Positions 6,447 to 14,829 are shown, counted from the stretch's first letter. The stretch: DNA of 18,873 nucleotides from Acidobacteriota bacterium (GCA_003131985.1 PKWH01000195.1:986-19858); one strand, 5' to 3'. The notes: generated by a model not told the origin, from the sequence alone. Numbers and translations: made by a program.

Positions 6447-7322
6447 ATGACGAACACAAATGAGCTCGCCCCAGTACTGGCTCTAAACGGCCCGGGATTG
6501 CCGCCGGAGTGTATTCGGAAGAACTTGAGTCACCTAGATCGCCGCGAACGGCGGCTCTGGTCAACCACCGTTGCAGTGATATTGTTACTCACGCTCGGCG
6601 TCGCATCCTTCGCCTTTCCCGCCCTGCTCAGTCGCGACCAAAGCACATACTCGTTCTATTTGAATCAGTCTGTGCGCGCGCTAGTTGGCCTGGTCCTGGT
6701 TTTCAGCGTGTATCTTGTTTACCAGCGAAACTTAATTTCCAAGCTGCGCAACGAACTCACCGACCAAATGAATTCACTTGCCAAAGTGGAGAGTCTTGCG
6801 TCTGAAGTGTATAAGCTCGCAGCCCTCGATCAATTGACTGGGATCTACAATCGCCGCTCAGGCGAACAGCGCTTAGCCCAGGAAATCAGCCGCGCCCAGC
6901 GGCACGGACGTCCTTTAACCGTCCTGCTGATGGACATCGACGCGCTAAAGCAAGTGAATGACAAGCACGGACACGCGGCCGGTGACACCGCATTAAAAGG
7001 ATTTGCGGATCGCTTGCAGCGCGCGATTCGCGGTTCGGATCTTGCTGTCCGTCTAGGCGGCGATGAATTTATGGCGCTGCTGCCGGAATGTCGTTCCGAA
7101 GAAGTAGGCCATGTGCTGGCGCGCATCGAAGGTTTCGAGTTCGTTTGCAATGACGAGAAGATACGGCTTCAATTTTCGCGTGGCTGGACGGATTACAAAC
7201 CCGGTGAATCGCCTCAGGAATTGCTGCACCGTGCCGATCAAGAACTTTACGCCGACAAGCGCGCCGGGAAACGTGCCAACGGCGCGGTGCAACCGTCCCC
7301 GGTCCCGGAATCCGTTCTATAA
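6447..7322 (+). CDS. Membrane-bound diguanylate cyclase (GGDEF protein)
   Basis: The product has 291 residues and should make c-di-GMP from two GTP. Two membrane helices lie at about 39-59 and 73-93, joined by a short external loop, followed by a short coiled linker (about 97-120). The GGDEF domain runs from about 124 to 275: DQLTGIYNRR, the metal-site segment LLMDIDALKQVNDKHGH, active-site GGDEF at 204-208, and HRADQELYADKRAGK at the end. An inhibitory-site RxxD (R195-D198) lies five residues before GGDEF, so product feedback is expected. There is no periplasmic sensor domain. The usual GVSxG segment reads FSRGW. The ATG at 6447 has no clear Shine-Dalgarno. The PilZ protein at 2654-3016 is a possible receptor for its product. 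Confidence 0.92.
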   Translation: MTNTNELAPVLALNGPGLPPECIRKNLSHLDRRERRLWSTTVAVILLLTLGVASFAFPALLSRDQSTYSFYLNQSVRALVGLVLVFSVYLVYQRNLISKLRNELTDQMNSLAKVESLASEVYKLAALDQLTGIYNRRSGEQRLAQEISRAQRHGRPLTVLLMDIDALKQVNDKHGHAAGDTALKGFADRLQRAIRGSDLAVRLGGDEFMALLPECRSEEVGHVLARIEGFEFVCNDEKIRLQFSRGWTDYKPGESPQELLHRADQELYADKRAGKRANGAVQPSPVPESVL

Positions 7323-7424
7323 CCTGAGCTGAAACCGCAAGTCGGGAAAATAACACGGACAAACCGCCGTCGTTCTGAACTCAGGGCCTACCCACCTCAT
7401 ATTCCTTTTTTACGAACGACCTGG

Positions 7425-7443
7425 ATGTTCCTGTGAGGAACAT
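7425..7443. promoter_or_regulatory. Inverted repeat upstream of the small XRE gene (candidate operator)
   Basis: ATGTTCC (7425-7431), spacer TGTGA, GGAACAT (7437-7443): perfect 7-bp arms, centred 80 nt before the start codon of the XRE gene at 7514. Autoregulation is an inference. Confidence 0.35.
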
Positions 7444-7459
7444 TCTTCCGAAAAAGCTC

Positions 7460-7488
7460 TTGCGCCCGCCGGGGGTAACTCGTAAGAT
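7460..7488 (+). promoter_or_regulatory. Candidate sigma70-type promoter of the small XRE gene
   Basis: TTGCGC at 7460-7465, a 17-nt spacer, and TAAGAT at 7483-7488. A start near 7495 would give a leader of about 19 nt that contains the Shine-Dalgarno AGGAAGG (7502-7508). The hexamers match consensus only partly (3 and 4 of 6). Confidence 0.35.
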
Positions 7489-7513
7489 ACGCCCCAGTTA
7501 TAGGAAGGTAACG

Positions 7514-7942
7514 ATGCCAAAAGAAAAACCAAAAGTGAATATCGGAGAAGTGATTCGGTCCTATCGAAGTGACCGAGGGCTGTCGCAGGGTGATATTGAG
7601 CGCCGCACGGGGCTTTTGCGCTGCTACCTTTCGCGGGTGGAAAACGGACACACCGTTCCCTCGCTCGAAACGCTCGCAAAAATAGCGGAAGCGATGGAAA
7701 TTTCCCTGGCCGATTTTTTCCCAGGCAGCGATACGGCGCAGGACCGCGAGACTCGCAAAATGTTAGGTGAGCTATCGGAAGAAGAGATCCGTTTCCTGGC
7801 CGATATCAAGAAATATTCCACTACGCTTTCTGAAGACGACAAAAAGCTCGTGTTGGCCATGATCCGCAAGATGGCTACGATTATTCCGCCCGTTCGCAGC
7901 ACTAAGTCGAATGGAGCGGTTGCGCGCCGTCCGGAGTACTAG
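7514..7942 (+). CDS. Small XRE-family transcriptional regulator
   Basis: The product has 142 residues. Residues about 8-64 form an XRE helix-turn-helix: IGEVIRSYRSDRGLSQGDIE, the recognition helix around LLRCYLSRVENGHTVPSLETL, and the closing AKIAEAMEISLADFF. The C-terminal half is helical and charged (LGELSEEEIRFLADIKKY), with a short basic tail, and may mediate dimerisation. There is no ligand domain. The frame is open further upstream to a GTG at 7433, but I choose the ATG at 7514 because AGGAAGG lies 5 nt before it and the HTH begins soon after. This choice also leaves room for a promoter and the inverted repeat at 7425-7443. It lies 182 nt before ispG. Its target genes are unknown. Confidence 0.87.
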   Translation: MPKEKPKVNIGEVIRSYRSDRGLSQGDIERRTGLLRCYLSRVENGHTVPSLETLAKIAEAMEISLADFFPGSDTAQDRETRKMLGELSEEEIRFLADIKKYSTTLSEDDKKLVLAMIRKMATIIPPVRSTKSNGAVARRPEY

Positions 7943-8109
7943 CCGCCGAATTGCCCGTCGGCGGTCACGTATCATTCCGGCGCAAGCGCGCCTCCCGACC
8001 ACCGCCTTCCGTATGCTTATTATCACCGCGCTTACGCGGCAACGGTAACGCTGCTATCGACACACCACACCCACAAGGACGCGCGCTACCCAACGGCCCT
8101 CCTCTTCGC

Positions 8110-8115
8110 TACAAT
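8110..8115 (+). promoter_or_regulatory. Candidate -10 box very close to the ispG start
   Basis: TACAAT lies 9 nt before the ATG at 8125, with no Shine-Dalgarno between. Transcription would start at or just before the ATG, giving a leaderless or nearly leaderless mRNA. No good -35 hexamer is visible 17 nt upstream. Confidence 0.3.
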
Positions 8116-8124
8116 AGATATGGG

Positions 8125-9420
8125 ATGACGCAGAAACGCCACAAGACCGTCGGTGTCAAAGTCGGCAAAATCCAGGTGGGCGGAGGCGCGCCCGTGGTCG
8201 TGCAGTCCATGACGAACACGGATACCGTTGACATCGCTTCTACCACGCAACAGTGCTTCGAGCTGGCGCAGGCTGGCTCCGAACTGGTCCGCATCACGGT
8301 AAATATCCCGGAAGCCGCTGCGGCAGTCCCGGAAATCAAAAAGCGCCTGCTCGACGCGGGCTGCGACGTCCCCTTAATCGGCGATTTTCATTACAACGGC
8401 CACGTGCTCCTGAAGAAATACCCCGACTGCGCCGCAGCGCTCGATAAATATCGTATCAATCCCGGCAATGTGGGCCACGGCCAGCGCCGCGACGAACAAT
8501 TCTCTACCATCTGCAATGTGGCGCGCGACCACAACAAACCCGTGCGTATTGGCGTGAACGGCGGCTCGCTGAATCAGGAACTCGTAATGCGCAAGATGCA
8601 GGAGAACACCGACCGCGACCTCGGCAAATCCTCTGAAGAAATCATCAACGAATGCATGGTCCTGTCCGCGCTCGAATCCACGGAACTGGCCCTCGAATGC
8701 GGATTGCGCAAGGATCAAATAATTATCTCCTGCAAGGTTTCCCGCCCGCACGACTTGGTGGAAATTTATCGCGACCTCGCGCAGAAGACGGATCAACCTC
8801 TGCACCTCGGCTTGACCGAAGCGGGCATGGGAGCGAAGGGTCTTGTATGGTCCGCGGCTTCCATGGGGATACTGCTCGGCGAAGGAATTGGCGATACCGT
8901 CCGCATCTCATTGACGCCACGTCCCGGCGGCGATCGCCGCGAGGAAGTGTATGCCGCTTGCGAGCTTCTGCAATCACTAGGGCTGCGAACCTTCGCGCCC
9001 AGTGTCACTGCGTGCCCTGGGTGCGGCCGCACCACGAGCACCACGTTCCAGGAGCTAGCGGAAAGTATTCAGGGCTACATTCGCGACAAAATGCCGGATT
9101 GGAAACGCCATTACGAAGGTGTGGAAGAATTGAAGCTGGCGATTATGGGCTGCATCGTGAACGGCCCCGGTGAATCAAAAGCCGCCAACATCGGCATCAG
9201 CTTGCCCGGCACGGGCGAGTCTCCACGCTGCCCCGTTTATATCGACGGCCAGCATTTCACAACGCTGGAAGGAAATTACGACGAACTGTCTGCTGCCTTT
9301 CAAACTCTGCTCGATGATTACGTCGAGACAAAATATCACAAGCGCGAAACCCCGCTCCCCGCCACTACAACGCCCTTCGCTCCCCAACCCGCGAAGCCAT
9401 CCCTCCGCGTCCTGGCGTAA
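8125..9420 (+). CDS. ispG: 4-hydroxy-3-methylbut-2-enyl diphosphate synthase (IspG/GcpE)
   Basis: The product has 431 residues. IspG converts methylerythritol cyclodiphosphate to HMBPP, the penultimate step of the MEP isoprenoid pathway, using a [4Fe-4S] cluster in the cytoplasm. Family marks include VQSMTNTDT near the N-terminus, LIGDFHYNG, INPGNVG and GVNGGSLN in the TIM-barrel part, and the cluster domain with C297 and C300 (TACPGCGRT) and C343 with E350 (MGCIVNGPGE). This is the two-domain bacterial form, with no large insert. The last 30 or so residues are a Pro/Ala/Thr-rich tail beyond the usual end. The frame is open upstream to 7951, but conservation starts at KTVGVKVGKIQVGGG, so I take the ATG at 8125. 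No Shine-Dalgarno is present. It is convergent with the gene ending at 9497. Confidence 0.97.
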   Translation: MTQKRHKTVGVKVGKIQVGGGAPVVVQSMTNTDTVDIASTTQQCFELAQAGSELVRITVNIPEAAAAVPEIKKRLLDAGCDVPLIGDFHYNGHVLLKKYPDCAAALDKYRINPGNVGHGQRRDEQFSTICNVARDHNKPVRIGVNGGSLNQELVMRKMQENTDRDLGKSSEEIINECMVLSALESTELALECGLRKDQIIISCKVSRPHDLVEIYRDLAQKTDQPLHLGLTEAGMGAKGLVWSAASMGILLGEGIGDTVRISLTPRPGGDRREEVYAACELLQSLGLRTFAPSVTACPGCGRTTSTTFQELAESIQGYIRDKMPDWKRHYEGVEELKLAIMGCIVNGPGESKAANIGISLPGTGESPRCPVYIDGQHFTTLEGNYDELSAAFQTLLDDYVETKYHKRETPLPATTTPFAPQPAKPSLRVLA

Positions 9421-9496
9421 TCACGCTCTCTGGGTTTTCTTCAAAACCGCTCACAGCCGGCAAGAGTATTTGCCTGCGACGGCGTCGCTGCCTGCT

Positions 9497-10054
9497 CTAC
9501 TGAGTCCACCGAACGCGATACTGTCCCGTAGCATCTTCGAGCGTCATTCGAAGCCGCCATTCTCCCTTGATAGCTTTGATGTCATCGGTGTCCATGCTGC
9601 CATGCTCAGTAATTCCAACTCTTGATCGCACAGTACCAGAGGGATCGATTAATTCCCACTGAACGCGTCCATGATTAATTTCCGCGTCAACCTTCAGGTG
9701 CACCATACCCGCAGAATTATCTATATTGAACTTATACTCTTCGACTTTCGATTGATCCGTGAAGCGCTCGTCCTTCTCAAGCTTTTCGGAAGTCGCAGGA
9801 ACGGCAGTAACTGGCTCGCTCAAAAAGGCTCCTCGAGCAAACGGCGCTGCCGTACCGTCTCGCGCGCCCACAAAAGGCCCAGTTCCTGCAAACGTCGCTG
9901 CAGCAATACAGAGAGAAATGACGCCAACTCCGGCGAGCCCGGCCCTCTTTGTAGCCGTTCTTGCCCCCAGCACCCGACTCAGTTCGGTTGCAGCGAGCCT
10001 GCCAATCGCCGTTACTGACAGCGTTAGGATTTCGTGCCGTTTTTCTTCGTTCAT
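9497..10054 (-). CDS. One-TM protein with a periplasmic beta-rich domain, coupled to the permease gene
   Basis: The product has 185 residues. A cytoplasmic part of about 37 residues is followed by one membrane helix (AGLAGVGVISLCIAAATFAG, about 38-57), a linker, and an extracytoplasmic domain (about 95-185) rich in beta strands (VEEYKFNIDNSAGMVHLKVD, VQWELIDPSG, GEWRLRMTLEDATGQYRVRW). No named family is recognised; the end resembles small jelly-roll or C2-like folds. The ATG at 10054 lies 14 nt after the stop of the duplicated permease, and TAAGGAG overlaps that stop codon, so translation is probably coupled. It could be an accessory subunit of the permease. This gene order is the main clue. 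Confidence 0.75.
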   Translation of the reverse strand: MNEEKRHEILTLSVTAIGRLAATELSRVLGARTATKRAGLAGVGVISLCIAAATFAGTGPFVGARDGTAAPFARGAFLSEPVTAVPATSEKLEKDERFTDQSKVEEYKFNIDNSAGMVHLKVDAEINHGRVQWELIDPSGTVRSRVGITEHGSMDTDDIKAIKGEWRLRMTLEDATGQYRVRWTQ

Positions 10055-10068
10055 GAGCGTCTCTCTCC

Positions 10069-12525
10069 TTATTCGTGTCGCAACGCTGTAAGTGGATCAA
10101 CTCCCATCGCTCGGCGGGCCGGGATGTAGCAGGCCCCCACGGCGACTACCATTAACACAACGCATACGGTCGCAAACGTGACGATGTCAGTCGGCTTCAC
10201 GCCGTAAAGTAAGCTTGCCATCAATCGTGTCAGCGCCAGTCCTGCGATCACGCCGACGGCCAGACCTACCAGCACGGGTCGGATCCCCTGCCCCAGAATG
10301 AGATTTAAAATATCCCGTCGCTGCGCTCCCAGCGCCACGCGAATCCCAATTTCACGCGTCCGCTGCATCACGGTGAATGACAATAATCCGTACAATCCGA
10401 CCATCGCGAGTATCAGGGCCAACCCGGCGAAGCTGCCAATCAGGTAGGACGGATAGCGGCGCAAGAAGACCGCCGGTTGCTGATTTGTGATCTCGTCCAT
10501 GGATTGCGGTTGAATCAGCGGAAGCTGCCGGTCCATCTTGTGCAGCTCCGCCTGGACCGATCCAACGAACGCGTCCGGGTTTCCAGCCGTCCGAATCATG
10601 TAGGTAAGGTACGTTGAGGGCCCCTGATCATTGGCGGTGTAAATTATAGGCGATGGCGGCCCCGCGAGGTCATCTTGTGCCACAGTTCCGGCAACGCCCA
10701 CGATCTCCTGGAATGGTGCCTTGGCATTAAATGTAAAGCGTATACGCTTCCCGACAGCATTTTCATTCGGCAAATACTTGTTCGCAAAAGCCTGATTCAC
10801 CACCAGCACGCCGGGCGCATCATGCGAGTCCGTCTCGTTGAACAAGCGTCCCGTGATGAGCGGGACTTTCAGCGTCGAAAAGTATCCCGGAGTCACCGTA
10901 ATGATGTCGCATTCATCTTCCTGACCGGTCGCAGTTGGCCGGCCCTCCACGAGAAAACGAATTGAGCCCCCACTGCCACCGACCGGAACGGCGGTCGTCA
11001 TGCCCACACTCTGCACGCCCGGGAGAGTGCGAAGCCTGTCGCTGAACTGATGCTCGAACTGGATCGCTCCAGGGCTATCAAAAGGATATTCCTGCTGGCT
11101 CGGATACGAGGAATTCGGCAGATTGATCGAAAACGTAAGCAGGCGTTCCGGGTCGAATCCCGGGTTTTGGTGCAACAACGCGCTCAGACTTTGCAGCATA
11201 AGCCCGGCGCCGACCAGCAGCACTAGTGAGATAGCAATTTCTGTCACCACTAACGCATTGCGCAGGCGCGCGTGTGCGGTGCTCGTGCCACCGCGCGATT
11301 CATCCTTCAACACGTCGCCGACTCCCGCTTGTGACGCCAGCGTAGGCGCCAGTCCGAACAAGACAGTGGTGAGAAGCGTCACCGCCGCGAGGAAAGCCAG
11401 GATCGGGAAATTGGTGCCGGCCTGCCGCAACTCCGGCAGCGAATTGAGGAGTGCTTGAGGAATCGCGGCCACGAGCGCACTGACACCCCATTGGGCTCCC
11501 AGAAATCCCACAACAGCTCCGATCACGGAGAGCAAAATACTTTCGGTAAGTAACTGCGCGAGTAATTGTGCTCGGCTGGCTCCCAGCGCCGACCGGATAG
11601 CGAATTCCTTCCGCCGCCCCACCGAACGCGTCAGCATCAGATTGGCAACATTGGCGCATGCGATCAGCAGAACAAAACCCACAGCGCCGAAAAGTATCAG
11701 CAGCAGCGGCTGGATTTTGCCCACAATCTTCTGGCGCAAGCTTTCGATGCCCACGAAAGTCGAATCGTCCTCTTTGGGATATTCGCGCGCTAGTTGCGAC
11801 GTGATTCCGTCCATTTCCGCGCGGGCTTGTTTCATACTCACGCCGGGCGCCAGCCGGCCGACAACATTAAGCCAGCGCAGGCTGCGACGCCTTTCGCTAT
11901 CAGGCCCGGGATGGAGAGGAACCCATACCGGATTCGTCGCGGGTGAGAATTGAAAATCACGCGGAAGCACTCCGACGATCGTCGCCGGCTTGCCGTCCAG
12001 TTGAATCGTGCGGCCGATCGCTCCCGGATCACCGCCGAAATCGCTTTGCCAGTATCCATAGGTCAGCATTGCCACGTGCGGGCCGTCCGGCACATCCTCG
12101 CCGTCAAGGAACCCCCGCCCCAATAAGGGCCTTACCCCCAGAGTCGGAAAGAAGTTCGTTTTTACCTGAGTTGCGAAGACGTTCTTGGGTTCCCCATTTC
12201 CAGTCAGCGTGAAAACGTCGAAACTGTAAGCCGTGAGCGATTGAAAACTCTTTGCCATCTTCTGCCAATCGAGAAAATCGGGGTTTGAGCTGTTCTGGCT
12301 GCCGGCGTCGTTATCTTTTGATTGCAGGCGTCCTTCGCCCATAGTGATCAAGCGTTCCGGCTGGTAATACGGCAGCGGCCGCAGCAGCGCGGAATAAACC
12401 ACGGAGAAGATAGCTGTATTGGCACCGATGCCCAGAGCCAGCGTCAGCACTGTAACAAGCGTGAAGCCCGGACTTTTTGCCAACAGGCGTAGCCCAAATC
12501 GCAGGTTTTGCCAAAGCGTGTTCAT
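10069..12525 (-). CDS. Duplicated FtsX/MacB-type permease (acidobacterial duplicated orphan permease family)
   Basis: The product has 818 residues, about twice the length of MacB/FtsX permease units. It opens with MNTLWQNLRFGLRLLAKSPG and a first helix (TLVTVLTLALGIGANTAIFS) characteristic of this family. A MacB-like periplasmic domain follows, then FtsX helices (LLILFGAVGFVLLIACANVA and two more), then a second periplasmic domain and a second FtsX set (LIGSFAGLALILAMVGLYGL, REIGIRVALGAQRRDIL) ending PARRAMGVDPLTALRHE. In Acidobacteriota these occur in many copies, usually without an ATPase; none is present here either. Transport role and substrate are unknown. The ATG at 12525 follows a perfect AGGAGGT with 5-nt spacing. 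TATAGA (12583-12578) may be its -10 box. No PadR regulator is visible beside it. Confidence 0.93.
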   Translation of the reverse strand: MNTLWQNLRFGLRLLAKSPGFTLVTVLTLALGIGANTAIFSVVYSALLRPLPYYQPERLITMGEGRLQSKDNDAGSQNSSNPDFLDWQKMAKSFQSLTAYSFDVFTLTGNGEPKNVFATQVKTNFFPTLGVRPLLGRGFLDGEDVPDGPHVAMLTYGYWQSDFGGDPGAIGRTIQLDGKPATIVGVLPRDFQFSPATNPVWVPLHPGPDSERRRSLRWLNVVGRLAPGVSMKQARAEMDGITSQLAREYPKEDDSTFVGIESLRQKIVGKIQPLLLILFGAVGFVLLIACANVANLMLTRSVGRRKEFAIRSALGASRAQLLAQLLTESILLSVIGAVVGFLGAQWGVSALVAAIPQALLNSLPELRQAGTNFPILAFLAAVTLLTTVLFGLAPTLASQAGVGDVLKDESRGGTSTAHARLRNALVVTEIAISLVLLVGAGLMLQSLSALLHQNPGFDPERLLTFSINLPNSSYPSQQEYPFDSPGAIQFEHQFSDRLRTLPGVQSVGMTTAVPVGGSGGSIRFLVEGRPTATGQEDECDIITVTPGYFSTLKVPLITGRLFNETDSHDAPGVLVVNQAFANKYLPNENAVGKRIRFTFNAKAPFQEIVGVAGTVAQDDLAGPPSPIIYTANDQGPSTYLTYMIRTAGNPDAFVGSVQAELHKMDRQLPLIQPQSMDEITNQQPAVFLRRYPSYLIGSFAGLALILAMVGLYGLLSFTVMQRTREIGIRVALGAQRRDILNLILGQGIRPVLVGLAVGVIAGLALTRLMASLLYGVKPTDIVTFATVCVVLMVVAVGACYIPARRAMGVDPLTALRHE

Positions 12526-12728
12526 TCCACACCTCCTCTCGACGCTGCTAAGCGCAACTTCGCTGCCACAGAGCTAATCTATAGGTATCCGATTGCTAAC
12601 AACTTACGGCGGCGCAGTTTCGAAATGCCGTTTTGAGTGACCGCGAATGGGACTTCGCGTCGCGTTGCCGCACACCCCGCTGGTGATATTAGGATAGACT
12701 GGCCGCGGCTCGGTCATTCGCCGTCGCC

Positions 12729-12743
12729 AAGCTGTACCAGCTT
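12729..12743. promoter_or_regulatory. Short perfect inverted repeat just before the MFS start codon
   Basis: AAGCTG, TAC, CAGCTT: 6-bp arms ending 11 nt before the ATG at 12755, where a Shine-Dalgarno would be expected but none is seen. It could be an operator or a small mRNA hairpin. Such short repeats also arise by chance. Confidence 0.25.
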
Positions 12744-12754
12744 CTCTCACCTTC

Positions 12755-14113
12755 ATGGAAAAGAACGAACAACCCACGCTGAACCGCGCCGCTCGCGCCT
12801 GGCGAGGCGGCTTCTGGAGCCTGATCGCCACCCAATTTCAAACGGCCTTCAACGACAACGCCGTCAAATTCCTGGTCATTTACATTATTGTGGCGATGAA
12901 TTTTCCAAATCAGTTTCGAGACCGCCTGATTCTCGTTGTTGGCGCTCTGTTCGCTCTGCCGTTCATTTTCTTCTCCATGACGGGCGGATACTTTGCGGAC
13001 CGCTATAGCAAGCGCAGCGTAACCATCGGCACGAAATTCCTCGAACTCGGCGTCATGGCTTTCACCATCGCCGGTCTATATCTTCGAAACTTGCCGATGG
13101 AGTGCGCTTCCGTTTTCCTCATTAGCATGGAAGCGGCTCTTTTTGGCCCGTCGAAGTACGGTTTGCTGCCGGAGCTACTTCCCGAGAATCGTCTCTCCTG
13201 GGGCAATGGCATCATCGAACTCGGGACTTTCGTGGCCAGCATCTCTGCCACCATGGCTGCCGGAATTATGGCTGAACGATACCGCGGTCGTGAAGCCGTC
13301 GCGGGATTCCTGCTTCTCGGTTTCACTTGTCTGGGACTGCTCACAAGCTTCGGAATTTCGCGTGTGCCTGCCGCCGATCCGCGCAGAACATTCCGCTGGA
13401 ATCCCATCGGTGAGCTCGTCTCGCAAATGAAGACAATTTACGCCGATGCCGTGCTCTTCTGGTCCGTGACGGGCAACACCTATCTTTGGTTTCTCGCAGC
13501 CCTGCTGCAATTCACCATCGTCGTGTATGGCCACGATGTCCTGCATATTGACGACACGCGCACCAGCTATCTGCAAGCCGCCGTGGGCATCGGCATCGGA
13601 CTCGGTAGCTTGGCTGCGGGCTATCTCTCTCGCGGCAAGATCGAAATGGGACTGATTCCCATCGGCGCTCTTGGCATGACCACTTTCGGCGCGCTGCTTT
13701 ACTTTAGCCGCCCGGCCGAAGCGCTCGCGGGTTGGCTCAGCGCTACGGCGTTCCATCAGGGAGGTTCGATAGCCGCAAAGTTTGGCGCCTCGATCGTGGC
13801 CGCAGTCCGTCTGCGGATTCCCGACCTGAGTCTCCTCGGATTTTTCGGTGGCTTCTTCGCTGTGCCGCTGAACGCCATGATTCAGCACCGTCCCAGTCCC
13901 GAGCAAAAGGGCGGCGTGATAGCAGTCGCAAACTTGCTGTCATTCGTTGGCGTCTTCCTCGCCGCCGGTGCCTACTATCTGTTCTCCGATGGGTTCCACC
14001 AAACACCCGCCGGAGTTTTTCTCGATGGCGCCATCCTCACCTTGGTCACCACTACCGTCTCGATTTATTTACTGCGCGACTCCCTCCTCAATTTCGTCCG
14101 CAAATCGCCATAA
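12755..14113 (+). CDS. MFS transporter, LplT-like (putative lysophospholipid flippase)
   Basis: The product has 452 residues with about twelve hydrophobic helices. The start FWSLIATQFQTAFNDNAVKF and the segment LFGPSKYGLLPELLPENRLSWGNG are hallmarks of the LplT branch of the major facilitator superfamily, which in Escherichia coli moves lysophospholipids inward for re-acylation by Aas. The motif GYFADRYSKRS is the MFS loop 2-3 signature. The end (GFFGGFFAVPLNAMIQHRPS, then NLLSFVGVFLAAGAYYL) also fits this branch. In relatives the MFS part is fused to, or next to, an acyltransferase; none is encoded here or in the following 900 nt. A segment rich in small and charged residues lies between the predicted helices near residues 326-358. 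No Shine-Dalgarno precedes the ATG. Lipid specificity is inferred from the family. Confidence 0.9.
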   Translation: MEKNEQPTLNRAARAWRGGFWSLIATQFQTAFNDNAVKFLVIYIIVAMNFPNQFRDRLILVVGALFALPFIFFSMTGGYFADRYSKRSVTIGTKFLELGVMAFTIAGLYLRNLPMECASVFLISMEAALFGPSKYGLLPELLPENRLSWGNGIIELGTFVASISATMAAGIMAERYRGREAVAGFLLLGFTCLGLLTSFGISRVPAADPRRTFRWNPIGELVSQMKTIYADAVLFWSVTGNTYLWFLAALLQFTIVVYGHDVLHIDDTRTSYLQAAVGIGIGLGSLAAGYLSRGKIEMGLIPIGALGMTTFGALLYFSRPAEALAGWLSATAFHQGGSIAAKFGASIVAAVRLRIPDLSLLGFFGGFFAVPLNAMIQHRPSPEQKGGVIAVANLLSFVGVFLAAGAYYLFSDGFHQTPAGVFLDGAILTLVTTTVSIYLLRDSLLNFVRKSP

Positions 14114-14571
14114 TCAGGACCGAATAGCGCCATTTCGATTTGCTCAATTCCCTTTCGCTTGCGCATTACACCCGTTCGCTTGCAAATTTTCCCCATTCAA
14201 GAGTTTTCAGTTGCCGCGAAGCCCTTCCCGCGTGAAAATGTCGTCATCGGGAGAGAATCCGGTATGTTGAAGCACGACCCCAATTCGGCAGAGCAAGCGA
14301 CGGACGCGGAAGTACGCCGCGGCGTGGGGTCCGGTTTCGCCCTAGCCTCAGCGTAACTTCCTGAATCCTAGCCTCTGAAATCGGAATTAGGACAACGGCG
14401 GCTGTTCGTCCGCTTGCGTCACTTCCATGTTCGAGTTTGCTTTCGGAATCGCTCCCGTGTTTGTGTGTTTTTTGATTCGTCTCGCGCTTGCCGGCCTACG
14501 GGCTCGGCGTGCCGGGAAAGGAGGACCAAAATTGATCAAGCTGAGTTTTCCGCGGCTGCGTCGGGGCAGGA
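14114..14571. other. Region without a supported gene after the MFS transporter
   Basis: 458 nt. Short frames exist (for example 14159-14356 and the start of 14427-14750), but their translations are Arg-rich or low in complexity and match no family I know. The frame at 14427 opens with a hydrophobic stretch (MFEFAFGIAPVFVCFLIRLA), then becomes Arg-rich, so I do not call it. No terminator hairpin with a T-tract was found. Confidence 0.4.
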
Positions 14572-14829
14572 TTGTTCGAAGCGCGTGTTCCGTCGCTAGT
14601 GGACGTGCCGCCGTCGCCGCGCAAAAGTCTCTGCATGGGGTGCGCGTATTCGCACGTCGTGCGGGGTTACGAATCGTGCGAAGTTCTGATCGTTTGCGGC
14701 TACGCATTTCCGTCGCGAGAGGTCCACTTCCCGGTTCGCGAATGCACTGACTACAGGCCGAAGAGCAAATGCAACGGCGTGGAAATCGCAAGCGAGGGAG
14801 CGGTGAGTTTCCCGCCCCTCGATAACTAG
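14572..14829 (+). CDS. Small cysteine-rich protein, putative metal-binding, unknown function
   Basis: The product has up to 85 residues. The core has six Cys: C21 and C24 (LCMGCAYSH, a CxxC pair), C36, C42, C58 (VRECTDYRP) and C67. This pattern, with His28 close to the CxxC pair, suggests a small Zn-ribbon or Fe-S fold. The segment FPSREVHFPVRECTDYRPK has the look of a conserved protein, unlike the Arg-rich frames around it. An in-frame TGA at 14542-14544 limits the start. Candidates are TTG at 14572 and GTG at 14599 or 14605, and none has a clear Shine-Dalgarno, so the true start is uncertain. No signal peptide is seen. Overlapping minus-strand frames (14387-14905, 14596-15363) are Arg/Ser-rich shadows. 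The call rests on composition and spacing. Confidence 0.55.
   Translation: MFEARVPSLVDVPPSPRKSLCMGCAYSHVVRGYESCEVLIVCGYAFPSREVHFPVRECTDYRPKSKCNGVEIASEGAVSFPPLDN

Noticed and set aside
7433..7513. N-terminal extension of the small XRE gene to a GTG at 7433
   Set aside because: It would run through the inverted repeat and the promoter-like sequence; the ATG at 7514 has a good Shine-Dalgarno.
7951..8124. N-terminal extension of ispG to 7951
   Set aside because: The added 58 residues are low in complexity and precede the conserved IspG start; the frame is simply open.
9433..9448. Hairpin GGTTTT-CTTC-AAAACC after ispG as a terminator
   Set aside because: The stem is only 6 bp and AT-rich, with no T-tract on either strand.
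13175..13906. Minus-strand frame of 243 codons opposite the MFS gene
   Set aside because: Shadow of a well-supported membrane protein; the translation lacks membrane helices and recognisable motifs.
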